DNA of 64,000 bases, taken from Polaromonas eurypsychrophila (GTDB taxonomy: Bacteria > Pseudomonadota > Gammaproteobacteria > Burkholderiales > Burkholderiaceae_C). A model generated the notes under the pieces. The model ran no database searches. It was not told the origin of the DNA and was given only the letters and a program-made list of their open reading frames with translations. How positions within the stretch are numbered: position 1 is the first letter of the stretch; each line of letters starts with the position of its first letter. The DNA lies in the NCBI RefSeq assembly GCF_014641715.1, contig NZ_BMIG01000007.1:124001-188000 (forward strand). Reading direction: 5' to 3'. This document shows positions 18,687 through 28,218 of the stretch, piece by piece. Position numbers and translations under genes: made by a program.

Positions 18687-19381
18687 AGCTGGCTGTGGCC
18701 GACGGCGCGCTGCAATGGCATTGGCCGGTCCCGCTGGCCGTGCACCGCTTTGCCGGTGCTTCCGAAGTCAATCCGGTGCTGGCCCGGGTGTTTGGCGCCA
18801 TGCGTGCCACGGATGCTGCTGCACCGGGGGGAAACTTCTACGCCAGCGCTGACGATCTGCTGCGCCGGGTGGATCTTCCGGAGTTCCATGCGCTGCTCAA
18901 GTTCATTGCCGCGTCCCTGCAGGCCACGGCGCAGCAGGCCAATGCCGGCGTGTGGCCGGCGGGCCGTCACGGGCTGCAGCTTGAACTGATGGGGGTGTGG
19001 TTCCAGATCCAGAACGGTGCTACTTTCCATGACATTCACACCCATGGGAACTGCTCGTGGTCGGGGGTGTATTACGTGCAGATCGATCCGGTGGCGCAGC
19101 GTCGGCAGCACCCCGACTTTGGCGACCTCAACGGCGCCACGCGCTTTTACAGCCCGATGTTTCCATTGCTGGGCGGTGCACACATCGACACGGGCAATGC
19201 CTGGTTGCAGCAGGCTACTCTGGACGTGACGCCGCAGGAGGGCGAACTCGTCCTGTTTCCCGCCATGCTGGCGCACAAGGCCATGCCTTACGCCGGTGAG
19301 CGGGACCGCATCATCGTTTCCTTCAACGCGCAAATTCGCGCACCCGACGGGGACCAGCTGTTCCACTACGCGGGCACTTGA
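18683..19381 (+). CDS. Putative 2OG-Fe(II) oxygenase-like protein
   Basis: A 232-residue protein with the double-stranded beta-helix pattern of the 2OG-FeII_Oxy_5/TIGR02466 family. FHDIHTHGNCSWSGVYYVQ contains candidate iron-ligand histidines, LVLFPAMLAHKAMPY the distal histidine, and RIIVSFNAQI the Arg/Ser positions used for 2-oxoglutarate. It starts at GTG 18683, overlapping the mocA stop in GTGA, so the two are translationally coupled. A dioxygenase is not part of known cox gene sets, and its substrate is unknown. It might modify a protein of the CO-oxidation system or be a hitchhiking gene (inference). Confidence 0.8.
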   Translation: MKLAVADGALQWHWPVPLAVHRFAGASEVNPVLARVFGAMRATDAAAPGGNFYASADDLLRRVDLPEFHALLKFIAASLQATAQQANAGVWPAGRHGLQLELMGVWFQIQNGATFHDIHTHGNCSWSGVYYVQIDPVAQRRQHPDFGDLNGATRFYSPMFPLLGGAHIDTGNAWLQQATLDVTPQEGELVLFPAMLAHKAMPYAGERDRIIVSFNAQIRAPDGDQLFHYAGT

Positions 19382-19439
19382 GTCACCGAGCAGTCGCCGA
19401 GCGGACGGGCCGCAAGCCGCACCCGGGTTAGCATGAGGA

Positions 19440-19916
19440 ATGCCTGACACCGCCTCTTTCTGCGCTTCCGCCATCCCCAATGGTTTTGTTCCTGTTAGTG
19501 TCGGTGGCCCCTTTATTGAGGTCAACGGCCCGTTTTACGCGCGGCTGGAAGGCCAGCAACTGCTGCTGGGTTTTCGCGTCGAGGAGCGCCACAGCAACCC
19601 GCTGCAGATGTGCCACGGCGGCATGCTGGCGTCGTTTGCGGACATGCTGCTGCCCTGCGCGGCGATGTACCAGACCGACACCGACAGGCGCTTTCTGCCG
19701 ACCATCAGCTTGCAGATCGATTACCTGGCGCCGGCCAGACTGGGGGCGTGGGTGCAAGGCCAGGCCGAGATCCTGCGTAGCACGCGCAACATGATTTTCA
19801 TTCAGGGCCTGGTGACGGCCGACGGTGAGCCGGCCTTGCGCATCAGCGGCATTTTCAAACAGGGCCCGCTGATCGGCGACGGCAAGGATCACGACCCGTT
19901 CTTGCTACGAAGTTGA
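19440..19916 (+). CDS. PaaI-family hotdog thioesterase
   Basis: A 158-residue single-hotdog protein. NPLQMCHGGMLASFADMLL is the conserved catalytic segment of PaaI-type acyl-CoA thioesterases (the HGG with a downstream Asp), followed by SLQIDYLAPARLG. It should hydrolyse an acyl- or aryl-CoA in the cytosol. Its last residues (LLRS) and stop codon are encoded by repeat copy C, so the native C-terminus was probably replaced. Same strand as the cox locus but separated by 58 bp; functional linkage is uncertain. Confidence 0.88.
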   Translation: MPDTASFCASAIPNGFVPVSVGGPFIEVNGPFYARLEGQQLLLGFRVEERHSNPLQMCHGGMLASFADMLLPCAAMYQTDTDRRFLPTISLQIDYLAPARLGAWVQGQAEILRSTRNMIFIQGLVTADGEPALRISGIFKQGPLIGDGKDHDPFLLRS

Positions 19917-19964
19917 TAGCTGGTGGCGCAAGCAGATAAAGGGCTGGAGCCATTTTTTGCTTGA
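19901..19964 (+). repeat. Dispersed ~60-bp repeat, family 1, copy C
   Basis: Contains CTTGCTACGAAGTTGATAGC, then TGGCGC and GGGCTGGAGCC. The TGA in its TTGATAGC core is the stop codon of the thioesterase, so the repeat overlaps the coding end. Confidence 0.8.
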
Positions 19965-20067
19965 ATTTTTTCAGGCGGCCCCGGTCGGCACACCGGCGGA
20001 ACGCTGCACCTCAATGCGGATCTCTTTTGTCAGCCGCGCCTGGCCGGGGCTTTCCAGCCGCAGGCCC

Positions 20068-23000
20068 TTATTCCCGCCAGCTTTCACCGTCACGCCGGGC
20101 GCGCCCGAGCGCTTCCAGGGTTTCCAGAATGCGGGGCAGGCTTTTCTTCCATGGCCCCCGGCCCTTGAAGCGGGCTTCGATCTCAGGCACCGTCAGCGCG
20201 CCGGAGTGGCTGGCCAGCACCTGTGCGAGGGCTCGCACCTGCTCGGGCAGGCTGGCTGGCCAGGGCTGGGTGTTTTGGTCTGGTGTTTTGCCGGAAGACG
20301 GCTTGGCCTCAATGTCAAGTGCCATTTCGGCCTGTAGCCCTTGCTGGGCGGGCGCAAGCAGCTCCTGATTTTGTAGCGTTTTGCTGGCTGCCGGGTTCTG
20401 AAACTCGGGCCGCAGCCAGCGAATGTGGCCGGTTTTTTCTTCTGCGGCGCGCCGGGCATTGAGCACCACCAGGTGGGTCAGCAGGTCATCGGTGGCCAGA
20501 CCCGGTTCAAGTCCATAGGCTTGCAGCACGGCAGCGTCGAGCTCTTCGTGCAGGTCTTTGAGTACGCTGACCAGACCCTGGGTGTGGATGATTTTTTCTT
20601 TCTCGGTCAAAGGCCGTGCATCCTGAGCCCCACCCCGTTCGTCCTGAGCCTGTCGAAGGACTTCCAGCACGTTGTACATGCCGGTCAGCGTCAAGCCGGG
20701 GTGTGCCGCCTGCTGGCGTTTGCGGTGCGCGTCAATCTGCTCGGCCAGTGCGGCGATTTGTTCGCGCAGCGCAGGGGTGAGGCCGGTGTCCTCGTCGGGG
20801 AAGGGGAAGGTTTCGAAGCAAGCGGTCTTGATGTAACGTGGACGGTCTTCAAGTGTGCTTCCTTGCGCGAGCGCCCAGTTCACATGGCAATTGCTGGAAA
20901 GAACGCCAAGATGCAGAGCTTGGTCGCTACCTACAACGACCAACATCTGATCGGGTAGAACGGCGCCATCCAGAAACTGGAATATCCGATGCTTCGCGGT
21001 CATGGTGGTGGCGATGTAGCGCGGGAGTCCGGCCAGCGCGCGCCGCATGTCGTCGTTGTTGCGTCGGTGTAACCACCACTTTTCGCGCAAATCTACATCG
21101 CGGTTGGCGTCACGCTCCGGTTTCACCCGATCAACCAGCCACTGGTAGAGCGTCGGGTAGCGCGAGCGTACTTCCGTGATCGACAGGCCGTGGCAATCAA
21201 TCACCATGACGCCACGCGGAACATCGGTCAAATCTTTGCCGTTGCGATAAGGCTTAACCGGAGCACCGGGCTCGAAGCACCTTGCTTGTGCTGGCGTGAT
21301 AACCATTCCCGCGCCGTGCGGAATGACGCCTGTGGCGCTGAGCCTGCTGTTGGCTTGCAATGGCCCGGCGGCGGAGAGATTCGCTCCAATGGTGAGGTCA
21401 GCGTGGATGTAGCCGGTGCGTGTGGTGAACTCCACTGCGAACTCGCCGTCGCCATTGTCTGTTTCGCGCGCAGTGCGAAGCAACACGCCATCGTCATGGC
21501 CCATGGAGCCGACTGTCATTGCGATTCGTACCGCAGCTCCCTGCGCACTGTCCACCCACGGGTGATCGGAAATCGCAAATGTGATCCTCAAATTTTGGAG
21601 CGCACGCTCCACTACGCGGCGGTTGTAGGTCATGGAAATGCTGTTCGTGGTGATCAGACCAAACGCACGGCTGCGTCCACTTGCGACCCGCGCGCTTGCC
21701 TGTTGCCACCAATACATGACGAAGTCCGCGCTATCGGGCACCTCACGCCATACTTCCCGCAGCGCCTCCACGTAGCCGTCGCCGAGCGCCTCGCGCATCT
21801 TCAGTTTGCCAATAAACGGCGGATTTCCCACGATGAAATCTGTGTCTGGCCACTCGGCCTTGCGCGCGCCGATGTATTTCCACTGCGGCACTTGCGCAGC
21901 CTCGTCGGGCACCAAAGCGCCCGAGACCGGATGGAGCTTAAAGGTGGTGCCATCCCAGCGGCTCAGCAACTGACCGTTTTCGTCATAAGCCAAATCGGTG
22001 TCGTCCCAGGCCAGCACGGCATCGCGGTGCTCGATGTTGCCGTAGTCGTGCACCACCGGCTCGGCCACGGCCTTGTTGCCGCGTGTGCGGATATGCCATT
22101 GCAAATAACCAATCCACAACACCAGTTCGGCCAGCGCGGCGGCGCGCTCGTTCAGTTCGATGCCCAGCAGTTGCTGCGGTGTGACGGTTTCGCCTTCGAG
22201 GCCGAGCAGGCTTTGGGTGTCGCCCAGCGCTTCAAGTTGGTTGATGACCTCGCCTTCAAGGCGCTTCAAATGCTCTAGCGTCACGTATAAAAAGTTGCCG
22301 CTGCCGCAGGCCGGATCCAGCACGCGGATGCTGCAAAGCTGGTGGTGAAACTTGCGCACCTCGGCCCTGGCTTCTTCCAGTTTGGCTTCAAGCGCCTTGC
22401 CCGAAAGCTCTGTCGCCTCTCGCGCCAGCACCAGCGCGGCGGCCTGGGTGTCGGCCCAATCTGCGCGAAGCGGCTCCACCACGGTGGGCAGCACCAGCCT
22501 TTCCACATAGGCGCGCGGCGTGTAGTGCGCGCCCAGCGCGTGCCGCTCGGTGGGGTCAAGCGCTCGCTCCAGCAAGGTACCAAAGATGGCGGGCTCCACC
22601 TCGCGCCAGTTGGACTGGGCGGCGCGGATGAGGCGATCAACTTGCTCCTGATTCAATAGCAAAGAATAGCCGTCAGACGTGGACGCCTTGAACAATTTGC
22701 CATTGAACTTGAGCACCTGGGTGGCCAGCGCGGCAGAAAAGCCGCCGCGGTCCATGTCGGCCCAGAGCACGCGCAGCATTTGCTGCAAGGTGATGGGTTG
22801 CTCGCGGTGGTCTTGCAGCAGGCCCAGAAAGCTGCCTTTGGGCAGCAGCTCCACATCTTCCGCAAACATGCTGAACAAGCTGCGTGTCAGAAAGGCGGCG
22901 ACATGGTCGGCGCGGTGGCCAGATTGCTCCAGCGACCGGGCGAGTTCGGCCAGTTGCCCGGCCACCTCACGCGTGACGCGCGCACTGGCGCGGCTGGGGT

Positions 23001-23559
23001 TCAGGCTGTCGGGGTCGGTCCAGATGTTTCTGAGGCGGTCACGTACATCCGCATTGACCAGACTGCTCAGGGCGATGCGGTGGCTGCGCGGATCGGGGAA
23101 GGGCGTGTAGGTGGCGCCGCTGCGGGTGAACTCCGAATACAGCTCGATGACATTGCCGACATCGACCACCAGCAGAAAAGGCGGCCGGCCTTCTTCCGGC
23201 GGCAGGGCGCGGGCATAACCCTCGGCCTGAGCGCGGGCGCGCAGCAGCGCATCGTCAAATCCTTTGGTCTGCGTGCTGGACTTGAGTTTTTTCGACTCCA
23301 GCACGAAGTGGCCGCGCCGGTAGCAGTCAATCCGCCCGGGGCTGGTGCTGCCGTCGCCGTGGCTGAAGGTGATGGGCCTCTCGAACATATAGTCCTGCTC
23401 GGACGTGGCATGGGGCACTGGCACACCCAGAAGCTCGCACAGCTCGCGCACAAAACTCTGCGCGGTGGACAGTTCACTGGCGGTGACGCCCTGCCAGCGC
23501 TGAACAAAGGCGCTGGCCTTTGTGTTGTGGTTGTCAGACGTGCTGTGGGCTTCTTCCAT
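20068..23559 (-). CDS. MmeI-like single-chain type II (IIL/IIG) restriction-modification enzyme
   Basis: A 1163-residue protein combining nuclease, methyltransferase and target recognition. The N-terminus has [16 protein letters not shown], a PD-(D/E)XK site with Asp78-X9-Glu88-X-Lys90, the same spacing as MmeI. A helical spacer (about 180-400) leads to an N6-adenine methyltransferase with SAM motif DPACGSGNF (about 414) and catalytic NPPF (about 578). A target-recognition region follows (about 750-930). It would modify and cut DNA without partners. The ATG complementary to 23559 is used; a GTG 12 codons earlier is weaker. Around residues 966-977 the stretch LRQAQDERG is encoded by a REP-like repeat, and the ~190 residues after it make it longer than MmeI (about 919). 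Confidence 0.9.
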   Translation of the reverse strand: MEEAHSTSDNHNTKASAFVQRWQGVTASELSTAQSFVRELCELLGVPVPHATSEQDYMFERPITFSHGDGSTSPGRIDCYRRGHFVLESKKLKSSTQTKGFDDALLRARAQAEGYARALPPEEGRPPFLLVVDVGNVIELYSEFTRSGATYTPFPDPRSHRIALSSLVNADVRDRLRNIWTDPDSLNPSRASARVTREVAGQLAELARSLEQSGHRADHVAAFLTRSLFSMFAEDVELLPKGSFLGLLQDHREQPITLQQMLRVLWADMDRGGFSAALATQVLKFNGKLFKASTSDGYSLLLNQEQVDRLIRAAQSNWREVEPAIFGTLLERALDPTERHALGAHYTPRAYVERLVLPTVVEPLRADWADTQAAALVLAREATELSGKALEAKLEEARAEVRKFHHQLCSIRVLDPACGSGNFLYVTLEHLKRLEGEVINQLEALGDTQSLLGLEGETVTPQQLLGIELNERAAALAELVLWIGYLQWHIRTRGNKAVAEPVVHDYGNIEHRDAVLAWDDTDLAYDENGQLLSRWDGTTFKLHPVSGALVPDEAAQVPQWKYIGARKAEWPDTDFIVGNPPFIGKLKMREALGDGYVEALREVWREVPDSADFVMYWWQQASARVASGRSRAFGLITTNSISMTYNRRVVERALQNLRITFAISDHPWVDSAQGAAVRIAMTVGSMGHDDGVLLRTARETDNGDGEFAVEFTTRTGYIHADLTIGANLSAAGPLQANSRLSATGVIPHGAGMVITPAQARCFEPGAPVKPYRNGKDLTDVPRGVMVIDCHGLSITEVRSRYPTLYQWLVDRVKPERDANRDVDLREKWWLHRRNNDDMRRALAGLPRYIATTMTAKHRIFQFLDGAVLPDQMLVVVGSDQALHLGVLSSNCHVNWALAQGSTLEDRPRYIKTACFETFPFPDEDTGLTPALREQIAALAEQIDAHRKRQQAAHPGLTLTGMYNVLEVLRQAQDERGGAQDARPLTEKEKIIHTQGLVSVLKDLHEELDAAVLQAYGLEPGLATDDLLTHLVVLNARRAAEEKTGHIRWLRPEFQNPAASKTLQNQELLAPAQQGLQAEMALDIEAKPSSGKTPDQNTQPWPASLPEQVRALAQVLASHSGALTVPEIEARFKGRGPWKKSLPRILETLEALGRARRDGESWRE
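20634..20662. repeat. REP-like half element inside the MmeI-like gene
   Basis: CCGTTCGTCCTGAGCCTGTC plus GAAGGA matches one arm of the palindromes at 17854 and 23602. It is translated in-frame on the minus strand as LRQAQDERG, a reading typical of such REP arms within genes. Confidence 0.8.
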
Positions 23560-23601
23560 TAGCTGGATGATAGCGGGAGGTTTGGTGCCTCCCACTCGCT
23601 C

Positions 23602-23662
23602 CCGTTCGTCCAGGCTTCGACCCCTTCGACTGAGCTCAGGACAGGCGGCTCAGCCCGAACGG
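23602..23662. repeat. REP-like palindromic element between amidase and MmeI-like genes
   Basis: CCGTTCG on the left and CGAACGG on the right bound the unit, with CTTCGAC and CTGAGCTCAGG inside. It sits just upstream of the MmeI-like start and just after the amidase stop. Confidence 0.8.
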
Positions 23663-23678
23663 TGTGCTGTCGCCACTG

Positions 23679-24995
23679 TCAATGGCTGCCCAGTTGTCGC
23701 TCGACAGCCGCGCCCAGCGCCAGCAGCTCCCTGTCCTGCCCGCGGCGGCCGACCAGCATCAGCCCGACCGCCAGCCCGTTGCCGCGCGGCAGCGGCAAGG
23801 TCAGCGCCGGCAGGTCAAAGAAATTGAAGACCGAGGGGTTGCGCAGCAGCAGGGCGTTGGTGCGCAAAAATACCTCTTCGGCCTGCACGTCGGCGATGCG
23901 CGGCGCCAGCAGCGGCACAGTGGGCAGCACCAGTGCATCGAGCTGTGTCAAACGCGCATCGAGTGCCGGCAGCAGTGCGGCCCGCGCCTGCTGGATGCCG
24001 ACATAAGTCGCCGCGTCCAGCGTCTGGCCGCGGCGGATGCGGCCCAGCACGATGGGGTCGTATTCCTCGGGCCGGCTATTGACCCAGTCGCGGTGAATCC
24101 ACGCGGCCTCGGCGGCCACCAGGGTACCGCGCTCCTGCAGGCGAAAGGGTTCGCCCAGCAAGTCGTCGAGGGTTTCATCCCGGACCTGGGCACCGGCGCC
24201 CGCGAGTTGCGCGAGGGCTTGTTCCACGGCGCCCAGCACCTCGTCTTGCGCCTGGCTGAACAACAGGCCGCGCGGCACGCCCAGGCGCAAGCCGCGTACA
24301 TCGCGCTGCGGCAGGGCTTGCGGCGTGATGCCGGCCAGCACGCTGTCGGTGGCGGCGGCGTCCGCCACGCTGTGGCACAGCGGCCCCAAGGTGTCCAGGA
24401 TGAAGGACAGCGGAAAAGCGCCTTCGCGCGTGACCCGCGCCTGGGTCGGCTTGAAGCCGACCAGCCCATTGAGCGCCGAGGGAATACGCACCGAGCCGCC
24501 GGTGTCCGAGCCGATGGCGATCTCGGCCATGCAGCGCGCCACCGACACGCCTGCGCCCGAGGACGAGCCGCCCGGGATGCGGCTGATGTCCAGCGCATTG
24601 CCAGGCGTGCCGTAATGCGGGTTGATGCCGACGCCAGAGAAAGCGAACTCGGTCATGTTGGTTTTGCCGATGATGACGGCGCCGGCCGCACGCAGGCGGC
24701 TGACCACCACGGCATCTTTAACCGCCGGCGCGGCATCGCGCAGCAGGGCCGAGCCAGCGGTGGTGGCTTCACCGGCCACGTCGAACAGGTCCTTGATAGC
24801 CACGATGCGGCCGTCCAGCGGACCCACCGCTTTGCCGGCGCCCCTGCGCCTGTCGGAGGCATTGGCGGCATCGCGGGCGCTGTTGGCATACACCCGTGTG
24901 AAAATGCGCGCGCCCTCGTCGCCGGCGGCGGTGATGCGAGCCAGTGCCAGCTCTAGCCTCTGGATGGACGGCGTGTCGGTGGATCGTTGGGTCAT
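23679..24995 (-). CDS. Amidase-signature family hydrolase
   Basis: A 438-residue amidase-signature enzyme. The Ser-cisSer-Lys triad is visible: Lys in VAIKDLFDV, cis-Ser in IPGGSSSGAG, and the nucleophile in GSDTGGSVRIPSALNG. The enzyme should hydrolyse an amide to acid plus ammonia in the cytosol. The length and lack of a GatB partner make a tRNA amidotransferase role unlikely, so a catabolic amidase is more likely; the substrate is unknown. It is divergent from the aldehyde dehydrogenase gene with 76 bp between starts, and is followed by a REP element and the MmeI-like gene. Confidence 0.92.
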   Translation of the reverse strand: MTQRSTDTPSIQRLELALARITAAGDEGARIFTRVYANSARDAANASDRRRGAGKAVGPLDGRIVAIKDLFDVAGEATTAGSALLRDAAPAVKDAVVVSRLRAAGAVIIGKTNMTEFAFSGVGINPHYGTPGNALDISRIPGGSSSGAGVSVARCMAEIAIGSDTGGSVRIPSALNGLVGFKPTQARVTREGAFPLSFILDTLGPLCHSVADAAATDSVLAGITPQALPQRDVRGLRLGVPRGLLFSQAQDEVLGAVEQALAQLAGAGAQVRDETLDDLLGEPFRLQERGTLVAAEAAWIHRDWVNSRPEEYDPIVLGRIRRGQTLDAATYVGIQQARAALLPALDARLTQLDALVLPTVPLLAPRIADVQAEEVFLRTNALLLRNPSVFNFFDLPALTLPLPRGNGLAVGLMLVGRRGQDRELLALGAAVERQLGSH

Positions 24996-25071
24996 GCGGC
25001 GATTATCTGCACATTTGGCGCCTGGAGTCCCACCCCTACCACTGGCGCTGGCTGCAGCCTATCATCGCCGG

Positions 25072-26487
25072 ATGACCACGCCCACACCCTTCCTGCGCTT
25101 TTTGTTCGACACCCAGCACCTGGCCAGCCGCGCACAAATCGATGTGCCGCTGGCCCTGCGCCGCGACCGCTTGTTGCGGCTGCGCCGTCTGCTCGACGCG
25201 CACGGCAGCGCGCTGGCGCAGGCGGTGCAACAGGACTTTGGCGTGCGCTCGCCGCAGCTCACCGAGATTGCCGACCTGTTTGTGTTGCGCTCCCTGTTAT
25301 CGAACACCTTGAAAAACCTGGCGAAATGGATGAGACCCGTGAAGGTCGGCACGCCGCTGTACCTGCTGCCGGCCCGCGCTTTTTTGCAGCGCCAGCCGTT
25401 GGGCGTGGTTGGGGTGGTGTCGCCCTGGAATTACCCGGTGCAGTTGTCGCTGGGTCCGGTCATCACTGCGCTGGCGGCGGGCAACCGCGTGATGCTCAAG
25501 CCGAGCGAGCTGACACCGGCCACTTCTGCGCTGCTGGAAAAACTGCTGGGCGAAGTATTTGCGCCTGACGAGGTGTGTGTGGTGCAGGGCGACGGCGCGG
25601 TGGCGGCAGAATTTGCCGCACTGCCGTTTGACCACTTGTTCTTCACTGGTTCCACCGCCGTGGGCCGCAAGGTTGCCGAGGCCGCTGCCGTCAATTTGAC
25701 ACCAACCACGCTGGAGCTGGGTGGCAAGTCGCCTTGTATTGTTGATGCGTCCTGCGATCTCGACGCCGCCGCCATCAAGATTGCCCACGGCAAGCTGCTT
25801 AACGCCGGGCAGACCTGCATCGCGCCCGACTACGTGTTGTTGCCCCGCGGCAAGGAGGCCGCTTTCGGTGAAGCCTTTGCCCGTGCCGTGGCCACGCTGT
25901 TTCCCACCATCGCGGGCAACCCCGACTATGCCGCCATCATCAGCCCACGCCACCATGCGCGTTTACAGGCCTTGCTGGCACAGGCCGAGGCCGGTGGCGC
26001 ACGTTTGCAGGTGGTCAACCCAGGCGCTGTCGCCGCAACGGATTCACGGCAGATGGCGCCGGTGCTGGTGTTCAATGTGGCCGCGGATGACAAGCTGCTG
26101 AGCGAAGAAATTTTTGGCCCCATCCTTCCGGTGCTGAGCTACGGAACCCTGGACGAAGCCATCGGCTACATCAATGCCCGGCCGCGCCCGCTGGCGCTGT
26201 ACTGGTTCGGTATCGATACGGCAGCGCGTGACGATGTGCTGGCCCGCACCGTCAGCGGCGGCGTGACGGTCAACGACACGCTGATACACATTGCTCACGA
26301 GAACCTGCCTTTTGGCGGCGTCGGCGACAGCGGCTGGGGCAGCTATCACGGCGAAGCCGGCTTTTTGCGCCTGACACAGCAAAAGCCGGTGCTGGTGCAG
26401 TCGAAGTGGGCCAGGGGCGACCTGTTCTATCCGCCGTATGGCAAACGGTTTGACCAGGTGATGGGCTTGCTCAAGCGGCTGATCTGA
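25072..26487 (+). CDS. Coniferyl aldehyde dehydrogenase-like ALDH
   Basis: A 471-residue NAD(P)-dependent aldehyde dehydrogenase, started at ATG 25072 (MTTPTPFLRFLF). SPWNYPVQLSLGPVITALAAG is the N-terminal ALDH signature, FFTGSTAVGRKV the nucleotide-binding loop, LELGGKSP holds the general-base Glu, and NAGQTCIAPDYV the catalytic Cys. The short length, the GQTCIAPDYVL stretch and ENLPFGGVGDSGWGSYHG fit the coniferyl aldehyde dehydrogenase (CalB) group, which oxidises aromatic or medium-chain aldehydes. The upstream extension of the frame overlaps the divergent amidase and is a shadow. Confidence 0.93.
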   Translation: MTTPTPFLRFLFDTQHLASRAQIDVPLALRRDRLLRLRRLLDAHGSALAQAVQQDFGVRSPQLTEIADLFVLRSLLSNTLKNLAKWMRPVKVGTPLYLLPARAFLQRQPLGVVGVVSPWNYPVQLSLGPVITALAAGNRVMLKPSELTPATSALLEKLLGEVFAPDEVCVVQGDGAVAAEFAALPFDHLFFTGSTAVGRKVAEAAAVNLTPTTLELGGKSPCIVDASCDLDAAAIKIAHGKLLNAGQTCIAPDYVLLPRGKEAAFGEAFARAVATLFPTIAGNPDYAAIISPRHHARLQALLAQAEAGGARLQVVNPGAVAATDSRQMAPVLVFNVAADDKLLSEEIFGPILPVLSYGTLDEAIGYINARPRPLALYWFGIDTAARDDVLARTVSGGVTVNDTLIHIAHENLPFGGVGDSGWGSYHGEAGFLRLTQQKPVLVQSKWARGDLFYPPYGKRFDQVMGLLKRLI

Positions 26488-26499
26488 CGCGGCCAGTGC

Positions 26500-26525
26500 G
26501 CGCAGCGCGAGTGCTGCGCATTTTT
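26500..26525 (+). terminator. Rho-independent terminator after the aldehyde dehydrogenase
   Basis: GCGCAGC and GCTGCGC form a 7-bp stem with a 6-nt loop, followed by ATTTTT, 13 bp after the stop codon. Confidence 0.65.
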
Positions 26526-26668
26526 CGGCTACGGGCGCTGCGTGCAGGCCTTGCTTTCAGCCTATATGTTTTACCTATAGCCCGCCTCGGAAATCGGTAT
26601 TAGCCGTTTTTCGGGCCCGCTCCTATCATGGTCGCTCGTTCAAGCAGCCATGACAGGAGACCCCATAG

Positions 26669-27133
26669 ATGCCCACTGAAGCAAGCCCGCCGGGCGCGGC
26701 TGAGCAGCCTGCGCTGGATGCCCCCTTGCCCTATGGCCCGCCGCTGAATCTGCTGCAGGCCAAGGCCATCATGCAGGCCGCCGAAGCCGAGGCCGAACGC
26801 AACAACTGGCCAGTGTGCATCGTTATTGCTGACGCCAGTGGCGACATCGTGCTGGCGCTCAAACGCGACCAGACCCAGCACTCCAGCATGGCGATTGCCA
26901 CCGGCAAGGCCATGACTGCCGTGAACTTCCGGCGCCCGACCAAGATGTTCCAGGACGGCATCGCTGCAGGCGGTGAAGGCCTGCGTTTTCTCGCGGTGCC
27001 CGGCGTGACACCGCTGGAAGGCGGCTTCCCGCTGGTGCTGGCCGGCCACATCATTGGCAGCATCGGCGTGTCGGGCGTGCTGTCAACCCAGGACGTGCAG
27101 GTTGCACGCGCAGGCATGGCGATGCTGCGATGA
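26669..27133 (+). CDS. GlcG/HbpS-family (DUF336) protein
   Basis: A 154-residue protein of the GlcG/HbpS (heme-degrading domain) family. The core is AKAIMQAAEAEAERNNWPV, followed by IADASGDIVLALKRDQTQHSS and the C-terminal GGFPLVLAGHIIGSIGVSG. Homologues bind haem or small ligands, and many sit beside catabolic or transport genes with no proven enzyme role. It is 55 bp upstream of a Bug receptor gene on the same strand and probably co-transcribed with it. No signal peptide is visible. Confidence 0.87.
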   Translation: MPTEASPPGAAEQPALDAPLPYGPPLNLLQAKAIMQAAEAEAERNNWPVCIVIADASGDIVLALKRDQTQHSSMAIATGKAMTAVNFRRPTKMFQDGIAAGGEGLRFLAVPGVTPLEGGFPLVLAGHIIGSIGVSGVLSTQDVQVARAGMAMLR

Positions 27134-27188
27134 GCTGATGCCGCTTTTCTTCGTTCATCAAAAAATTATTAGACAGGAGACAGACAAG

Positions 27189-28160
27189 ATGTTTTTCAAA
27201 ATTGCAAAAATTGTTGGCGTGGCCTTGCTGGTCGCAAGCGGCTCCCCGGCAGTGCAGGCGCAGGAGAAATTTCCAAACAAACAGGTACGCATCGTCGTGC
27301 CCTTTGTGGCGGGCAGCCAGGTCGATTTGGTCGCGCGTGAGATTGGCCGCCGCTTGCAGGCCGTCTGGGGCCAGGCCGTCATCGTGGACAACCGGCCGGG
27401 CGCCGGCGGCACCATTGGCAGCCGGACTGTCGCCACCGCAGAGCCGGACGGCCACACGCTGATGATCACCTCGGCGTCACACGCGATCAACCCCACGCTT
27501 TACAAAAAACTGTCTTACGACACCCTGCGTGACTTCACTGGCGTGACTTTTGTCAACAGCGTGCCCAACGTGCTGGTGGTGGCGCCTTCGCTAGGCGTCA
27601 AGTCGGTGCCTGAATTGCTGACACTGATCCGCGCCAAACCCGGCCAGCTCAATTTTGCTTCGGCGGGCATCGGCAGTGGCACCCATTTCAATGGCGAGAT
27701 GTTCAAGGCCATGGCCAAACTCGACATCGTGCACGTGCCGTACAAGGGGACCGGCGATGCGCTGGTCGATACCGTTGCCGGACGCTCCGCGCTTTACTGG
27801 TCTCCGCTGGGGCTGACCTTGCCCTTCATCAAGGACGGCAAGCTGTTGCCGCTGGCCGTCAGCACCGCTGACCCGGCACCCGTGATGCCCAACCTGCCGG
27901 TGATTTCGACTTACGTGCCCGGCATGATCTACGACCACTGGTACGGAATGGTCGCGCCGGCCGCAACGCCCAAGGCTGTGGTCGATCAGATTTCCGCCGA
28001 GGTCGGCCGCATCCTGCGCATGCCGGAGGTGGTCAAGTCCTTCTCGGACCAAGGGGTGATTGCCGCACCGACTTCGCCGGCTGATTTCAACAAGTTCATT
28101 GCTTCGGAGATTCAGCGGCTGGGCGCTGTGGTGAAGAGTGCGAATATTCAGATCGATTGA
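27189..28160 (+). CDS. Bug-family (TctC-like) periplasmic solute receptor
   Basis: A 323-residue secreted receptor. Signal peptide MFFKIAKIVGVALLVASG...VQAQ is cleaved near residue 25; then FPNKQVRIVVPFVAGSQVDL, DNRPGAGGTIGS and VPYKGTGDALVDTVAG, the family's ligand-loop motifs. The ATG at 27189 is preceded by AGACAGGAGA. It binds an unknown carboxylate in the periplasm. There is no adjacent tctA/tctB, which is common because Burkholderiales carry many orphan Bug genes. Neighbour: a GlcG-like gene upstream. Confidence 0.94.
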   Translation: MFFKIAKIVGVALLVASGSPAVQAQEKFPNKQVRIVVPFVAGSQVDLVAREIGRRLQAVWGQAVIVDNRPGAGGTIGSRTVATAEPDGHTLMITSASHAINPTLYKKLSYDTLRDFTGVTFVNSVPNVLVVAPSLGVKSVPELLTLIRAKPGQLNFASAGIGSGTHFNGEMFKAMAKLDIVHVPYKGTGDALVDTVAGRSALYWSPLGLTLPFIKDGKLLPLAVSTADPAPVMPNLPVISTYVPGMIYDHWYGMVAPAATPKAVVDQISAEVGRILRMPEVVKSFSDQGVIAAPTSPADFNKFIASEIQRLGAVVKSANIQID

Positions 28161-28218
28161 GAAAGCGCTAGACGGGACGCAGTACTGGCGTGCAAGGGCA
28201 TGCGCTGCTGCGCGATGA

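Noticed and set aside
24622-25071. 150-codon upstream extension of the aldehyde dehydrogenase
   Set aside because: It overlaps the divergent amidase and its start; the ALDH family begins at MTTPTPFLRF (25072).
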